64,000 nucleotides of DNA from Actinospineispora eucalypti (GTDB lineage Bacteria; Actinomycetota; Actinomycetes; Mycobacteriales; Pseudonocardiaceae): contig JACHMT010000003.1 of the NCBI GenBank assembly GCA_014208095.1, positions 434,001 to 498,000 of the forward strand. Direction: 5' to 3'. Both the position numbers and the translations under genes were made by a program. Shown piece after piece: positions 27,001 through 33,000 of this stretch (the first letter of the stretch is position 1; each line of letters opens with the position of its first letter). A model generated the notes under the pieces. It worked only from the letters and a program-made list of their open reading frames with translations, was not told the DNA's origin and made no database searches.

Positions 27001-30000
27001 CCATCGAAGAGGACTGCGACCAGGCGGCCGGGACAGCGTCCTGGGGGAGCGGCTTCTTGATCGCCTCGGCGGCGTCGGTGTAGGCCTTGTTGGCCTGCTC
27101 GGCGGCCTTGGTGGCTTCTTCGGCCTGCTTCTTCTGTTCCGCGGTGGCGCCCTGGGCGGCGGCGGTCTTGCTGGCCTGGTCGGCCTTGGTCTTCAGGTCG
27201 GCGGCCTGCTGCTTGGCCTGCTCGACGGCGGTCTTGTTCTGCTCGGTGAAGATGTCGGCGACGACCTGCCCGGACGCGGCGGCGGAGGTGGACATCGCCT
27301 GGCAGGCGGCGCCGGTGGTGTCGCAGGTGCTGGTGGTCTTGCCGGTGGCTTCCGGTGGGCCGCGGGTGCCTTCGCCGCCGTTGTTGTGGCTGGTGCCGGT
27401 GATGCCGGTGGCCGAGGAGTGCGGGGTGCCCTTGCAGGCGGTGTTGCCGTCGCAGTTCAGGTTGGCCCAGGCGGAGGTCCAGCTGGAGGCACCGGGGACG
27501 GAGGGGCCGCCGGTGTTGGCGGAGCTGCCGGGGGCGGTGGCCGGCTGGTTGGGCTGCTGGCCGGGCTGGCCCGGGTTCTGGCCGTCGTTCTGCTTCGCGG
27601 TCTGCCCAGACTTACCGGTCTGCGTGCTCTGGCCGTTCTGGGCGGAAGCGGCGGCGCCGTCCTGGCCATCGCCGCCGACCTCGGTGTTGGTGGTCGTGGC
27701 GTTCTGGGTCGGCTGGTCCTGCACCATCGGGCGGATGATGTTGGCGTCTGGGCTGCTCGAGGCGCCGCCGTTGATGACCGCGACGCACTGGCCGCCGGTG
27801 GCCCCGGTGCAGGATCCTTCTGCGCGGTTACCTCGGGGGTCGTTGGAGATGCCGGGGTTGGTTGCCAGGACGGTGCCGGTGATCTTCCCGCCGCCCTCAC
27901 CGGTCAGCTTGCCGCCGATGGTGGAGGCGACGGAGGGGCCTTGGCCGAGGCGGTCGGCGTTGATGGCCTGGTCCTCACTGGCATAGGTGAGGGCGGCGCC
28001 GGGGCCGGTGGTGGCGTTCGAGAGCGTCTGCACCTGGCAGGAGCTCGCGCCCTTGTCACAGCCGACGGTGCCTTCGCTGGTGCGGGGTTTGCCGCTGTCC
28101 ACCGCGCCGTCCCAGGCGGCGGCGGTGGTCTTCGCGGTGCCCTCACAGTTGGCGGACTGGCAGTCGAGGGACGCGGAGGCGCGGCTGGTGGAGGTGGGGC
28201 CGGTGGTGGGCTGGCCGGGCAGCGGCTTACCGGTCTTCGGGTCGTACTTGAGGAAGTCGGGCGCGCTGGAGGCGTCGCTGCTGGTTTGGCCGAGGCAGCC
28301 GCCGTTCTTCACGGTGCACTCCGCGGTATCGGAGGTCCCGCGGCGGTGCTCGGAGCCGGAGGTGTCCAGGGCGGAGGTCTCCGCGTAGGACTTGCCGCCG
28401 CAGGTCTTCGAGTTCTCGCAGCGGACCTGGGCGTCGGCGTGGCTGACGCTCACGATGCCGGCCGGAATCTTCGCCCCGTCCGCCCGGACCTGCTCAGCGC
28501 GGTAGGCCACCTCGGTGCTGGCGGCCGAGCCGCAGGTGCCGCCGGTGCCGTGCACCTCGCAGCGGGTGATGCCGTCGGAGTCGCGGACGCCCTTGATGTC
28601 TCCGGAGGCTTCGCCGGAGGTGGCGCCGTTGTCGGAGGCTTTGCAGTCGGCCGACCCGCAGAACAGCACGGCGGTGGTCTTGCTGGTCGCGGTGAGGCTC
28701 TTACCGAGTTCGGTGATCGGGTCGGTCTTCTTCGGCTCGACCGGCTTGCCATCCGCCCCGATCGTCGGGGTGGTGGTCAGCGCAGTGTCGAAACCAGTGC
28801 CGCCGGTGTTGTCGACGGTGGAGGAGGAGTCGTTGGCGCAGTCGCCGGTGGCGCCGTTCACGGTGCAGTCGTGGTGGGCGTCGGTCTTGCGGGTGGCGGT
28901 CTTGCCGTCGATGCCGGCGGTGATGGTCGCGTTGGTGGCGGTGTTCGCTTTGCCGCCGCAGCCCTTGTCCTGGTCGCAGTAGACCGAGCTGTGCGCCAGC
29001 ACGCCCTCACCGTCGCCGGTGTTCTCACCGAGGCCGGAGGAGGTGGTGCAGGTGCCGCCGTTGACCTCGCAGCCCGCGGTTCCGGTGTGGGTGCGGTTGT
29101 CGGTGTTGGTCTTAGCCGGGGCGGCCGGGACCGCGGCCTGCCCCGTGGCCGGGTCACCGGCCACCGCCGGGATTTCGGGAGTGGTCTGCGTGTTTTCCGT
29201 CTTGCCGTTCGCGGTGCTGGACGCGGTGCCCTTGCAGTCCTTCGCCCCGGTGGCGCAGCGCACCGAAGCCTCGGCGGCCGGCTTACCCGAACCGGTGGTG
29301 CCTTCGTCGTCGCTGCCGAACAGGAACTCGGCCAGCCAACCCCGCTGCCCGGTCTGCGGGTCAGTACCGGCGGTCACCGTGCTGGTGGTGTCACAGCCGC
29401 GCGCGCTGGCCTGGCAGTGCGCCTTGCTGGAGGCTTCCCCGGTCTCCTTCGCGCGGGCGGCGGCCTGGGCGGGGGTCTCGTTCTCCGGGGCGGTTTCGGT
29501 GGCGCGCCGCCCGGTGGAAGCGTTGTCACAGGTGCCGTTGCGGGTCTGGCAGTCCGACCCGGCCTGGGAGGCGTTGGCGAACCCGGCGAGGGCGCAGTCC
29601 TTGGTGCACGCCCCGCTGAACTCGGAGACGCCGTCCTTCTTCCCCGCCGCGACGTCCTTCGCGTTGGGGGCGGTGGGCAGTTTCCCGTTTTCTGTGCAGC
29701 TGTTGCGTGCCTGGCAGAACGTGTCCGCCCCCGTGCTGTCGGCGGTGGCGGACAGGTTGCACTCGCCCTTGCCGCAGGTGGTGTCGGCGGTGGTCTTGCC
29801 GGCCTTGGTGGTGGTGCCGCAGCCCTTGGTCGGGTCGCAGAACGCGTTCGCCGCACGATCGCGAGCGGTGGAGGAGGCCGAGCAGCCGGAGACGCCGATC
29901 AGGCAGTAGCTCTGGTCCTGCTTGAGTTGCCCGGTTTTGGGGTCGATCGCGGCGGTGGAGCACTGGGCGAACGCGCCGTCGTTGGAGCAGGCGGCGCCGG

Positions 30001-33000
30001 CGCCGTCCTTACCCGGGTTGGCCTGGGCTGCGGTGTCGTAGCCGGCGGCGCCGCGTAGTTCGGCGGTTTGGGCGTAGACGGTGTCGCGCTGGGTGTTGTA
30101 GGCGGCGGCCTGCTTGTCATAGTCGGCCCGACTCAGCTTGCCGGCGTCGAGCTGCTTCTTGCTCTCGTCGAGCTTGGTCTTCGCGGTGCCCAGCTGCTGC
30201 TGCCCGGTGACCACGTTGTTGAGCAGCTCGCTGTTGTAGGGGTCGAGTTGGGCGGCGGAGGTGTCGGCGGTGGTTTGCAACGCCTTCTGCGCTGTGGCCT
30301 GCTTGTCGTAGTCGGCCTGGGTGATCTTCTTCGCGTCGAGCTGCGACTTGGCCGCATCCAGGGACTTCTGGCCGTTGATCACAGCGAGGCGGTCGTTCAA
30401 CGCCTGCTGGGTGGTCTGCTCGGTGTCCCACCAGTAGACGGGCTGGCTGGTGTTGCCGGTGGTCGGGTTGTCCAGTAGTTGTGGGGGACCGCGGTTGGAC
30501 AGTGAGCCTGGCTGGCGGGTCTTCAAGCTGCCGTCGGCCAGGGCGCACTCCACGTCGCCCTCGCATTGGGTCCCGGCGAACTGGCCATCGTTGTTCAACG
30601 CCCAGCCGTTGTCCTTGCCACCGCCGCTGCCCTGGCTACCCTGGCCGGCCTGCTGCCCGCCGCCTTGCTGCCCGGCGCCGTTACCGCCTTGGCCGTAGCG
30701 GTTCCCGGCCGCCAGCGCGGTCAATACGTCCTGCGCGGCGTCGGTCAACATCTCCCGGGCCTGCGCACCGGCCTGCTCACCGGCCACCTGGCCGACCAGG
30801 CCGGAGACGACGTCGGTGACCCCGCCCAGGATCTGCTCGAAATCATCCAGACCCGCCGGCCGCGTCCCCTGACCCTGACCGCTCTGGTTCTGGCCGTGCC
30901 CACCGCCGTTGCCGCCGGTGCTGTTGCCGCCGTTGGAGTTGCCGCCGCCGGAGACGCCGAGGGTGTCGAGCAGGTCGGACACGAACTCGTTGGTCAGCTC
31001 ACCAATCCGCTCACCCAGATCACCCTGCCGCGGCCGCTGCGAACCCTGGCCCTGTCCGGACTGGCCCTGCCCAGCGGCGGACTGCCCCTGGCCCTGGCCG
31101 CCGCCCTTGCCGATGCTCAGCTGGTCGAACAGGCCGGTCAGGAAGTCGTTCACCGAGTCGCCGATTGACCCGAGCAATCCGCTGTCGCGGCCGGTGTTGT
31201 GGTTGGCCTGGATCGGGCGCTGCGCACTCGACTGCCGGTCGCGCTGGGAGAAGGCGTCGCCGATCTGGTCCTGAAGCTCGTCGAAGGCCTTACCCACGCG
31301 GCGTCCGGCCTTGTCGCCGGCGATCTGGGACACGATCTTGGTGGCGGAATCTCCGAAGTGGCCCAGCATCTCGTCCGGGTCCAGGTCGGTGTTCTGTCGC
31401 TGCTGGGGTTGGCGGCCGCTGGTCTGGTTCACCGCCGCCGGCCGCCCGGTGCCCGGTCGGGCGATGCCCAGGCCCTCGAGTAGGTCGGACACGAACTGCT
31501 CGGTCCGCTCACCGATCCGTCCCGCCAGCTGTTGTCCCCGGCCCTGGCCGGTGGTCATGCCGGCCTGACGCACCCCGCCCTGGGCGGTGTTTTGGGTGGC
31601 GTTTTGGGTGGTGCCGCCCCCTTCACCGGCACCACCCGACAGCATCTGGCCGAACACCCCACCCAACGTCTGCTGGGTCTGCTCGGCGGCGTCCTCACCA
31701 GCGACCTGACCGACCAGACCCGAGGCGGTGTTCACGAAGTTGCCCAACGCCTCATCCACACTCGACGCCCGCTGCTGTTGCCGACCTTGCTGCTGTTGCT
31801 GGGCGGCCTGCTGCTGCTGGCCGGCGGCCTTGGCCTCGGCCATGAACGCGTCGTAGTACAGACCCTCCCAGTAGCCCGGGTCATCCGAGTTAGGGCCGCC
31901 ATCACGCGACTCGCCCCGGCCGCCGCCGATGCGGTCCATCAGATCCGACACGAACTCCTCGGTCCGGTCCTCGATCGCCCCAGCCAGGTCCTGCCCGCCG
32001 CCGCTGTTCTGCTGGGCGCCGCCCGCGTTAGTGCTCTGCTGGGCGCCACCGTTGTTCTGCCCGCCACCGGAGAGCAGCTGCCCGAACAGGTTGCCCAGCG
32101 CCTGCTGGGTCTGCTGCCCGGCCTGCTCGCCCGCGACCTGGGACACGATCCCGGAGGCGGTGTTCACGAAGTTCCCCAGCGCGTCCTCCAGGCTCGGCCG
32201 CCGCTGGGACGGCTGCGGGGCCTGACCCGAACCACCGGCCGAACCGTCCGAGCCACCGGTGGAGTCGCCGCCGACACCGAGCAACTCCAGCAGGTTGCCG
32301 ACGAAGTTATTGGTCAACTGCCCGATCGCCTGACTCAGATCGCTCTGCCGCTGACCCTGCTGCTGCGAACCCTGCTGAACCTGCTGGCCCTGGCTCTGGC
32401 CGTTGCCCGACGGGCGGGAGATGCCCAGCTCGCTGAACAGGTCGGTCAGGAAGTTGTCCACCGACTCCGAGATCGCCGCGCCTAGATCGCTGCTCGGGCG
32501 CTGCGGCCGGGTCGGGGACTGCTGGGCCGGAGCCTGGCCGCCGCCGTTGTTGGAACCACCGACGCCGAACAGCTCCAGGAGGTTCCCGACGAAGTTGTTG
32601 GTCAGTTCGGTGATCTTCTGAGCCAACTGCTGCTGGCCTGTGCCGGACTGGCCGGTGGTGGTCGGGTCGATTCGGCGAGCGGTCTGCGGCTCTACCCGGC
32701 GCGCGGTCTGGGGGTCGATCCGCCGCGCGGTGTGGGCGTCGATCTTCCGCGCGGTGTGCTGCTCGCTCGCGTCCGGGGCGACCCGCCGCGCCACGGCCGT
32801 CTGCACACGCTGGGCGGCGGCCGGCTCGGTCCGGCGTGCGCTGGTCTGCTGCACGCGCTGCGAGCTGCCCGTGCCGGCCTGTTGCTTTCCCTGCTTACCG
32901 AGGACGTAGTCGACCAGCTTGTCGGCTTTGTCGGCCCACTTGGCGTAGGCGTTGGGGTAGGCCGAGCGCTGCACCGCCTGCGCCGCGCGCGTGACCGACT

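Noticed and set aside
23930..30058. Plus-strand open frame of 2,042 codons opposite giant gene A
   Set aside because: It is the antisense of the cysteine-loop and CNGGC region. Its composition (Gly/Ala/Val/Leu-rich, no domains) is what third-position GC produces in the opposite strand, while the minus frame shows repeats and motifs.
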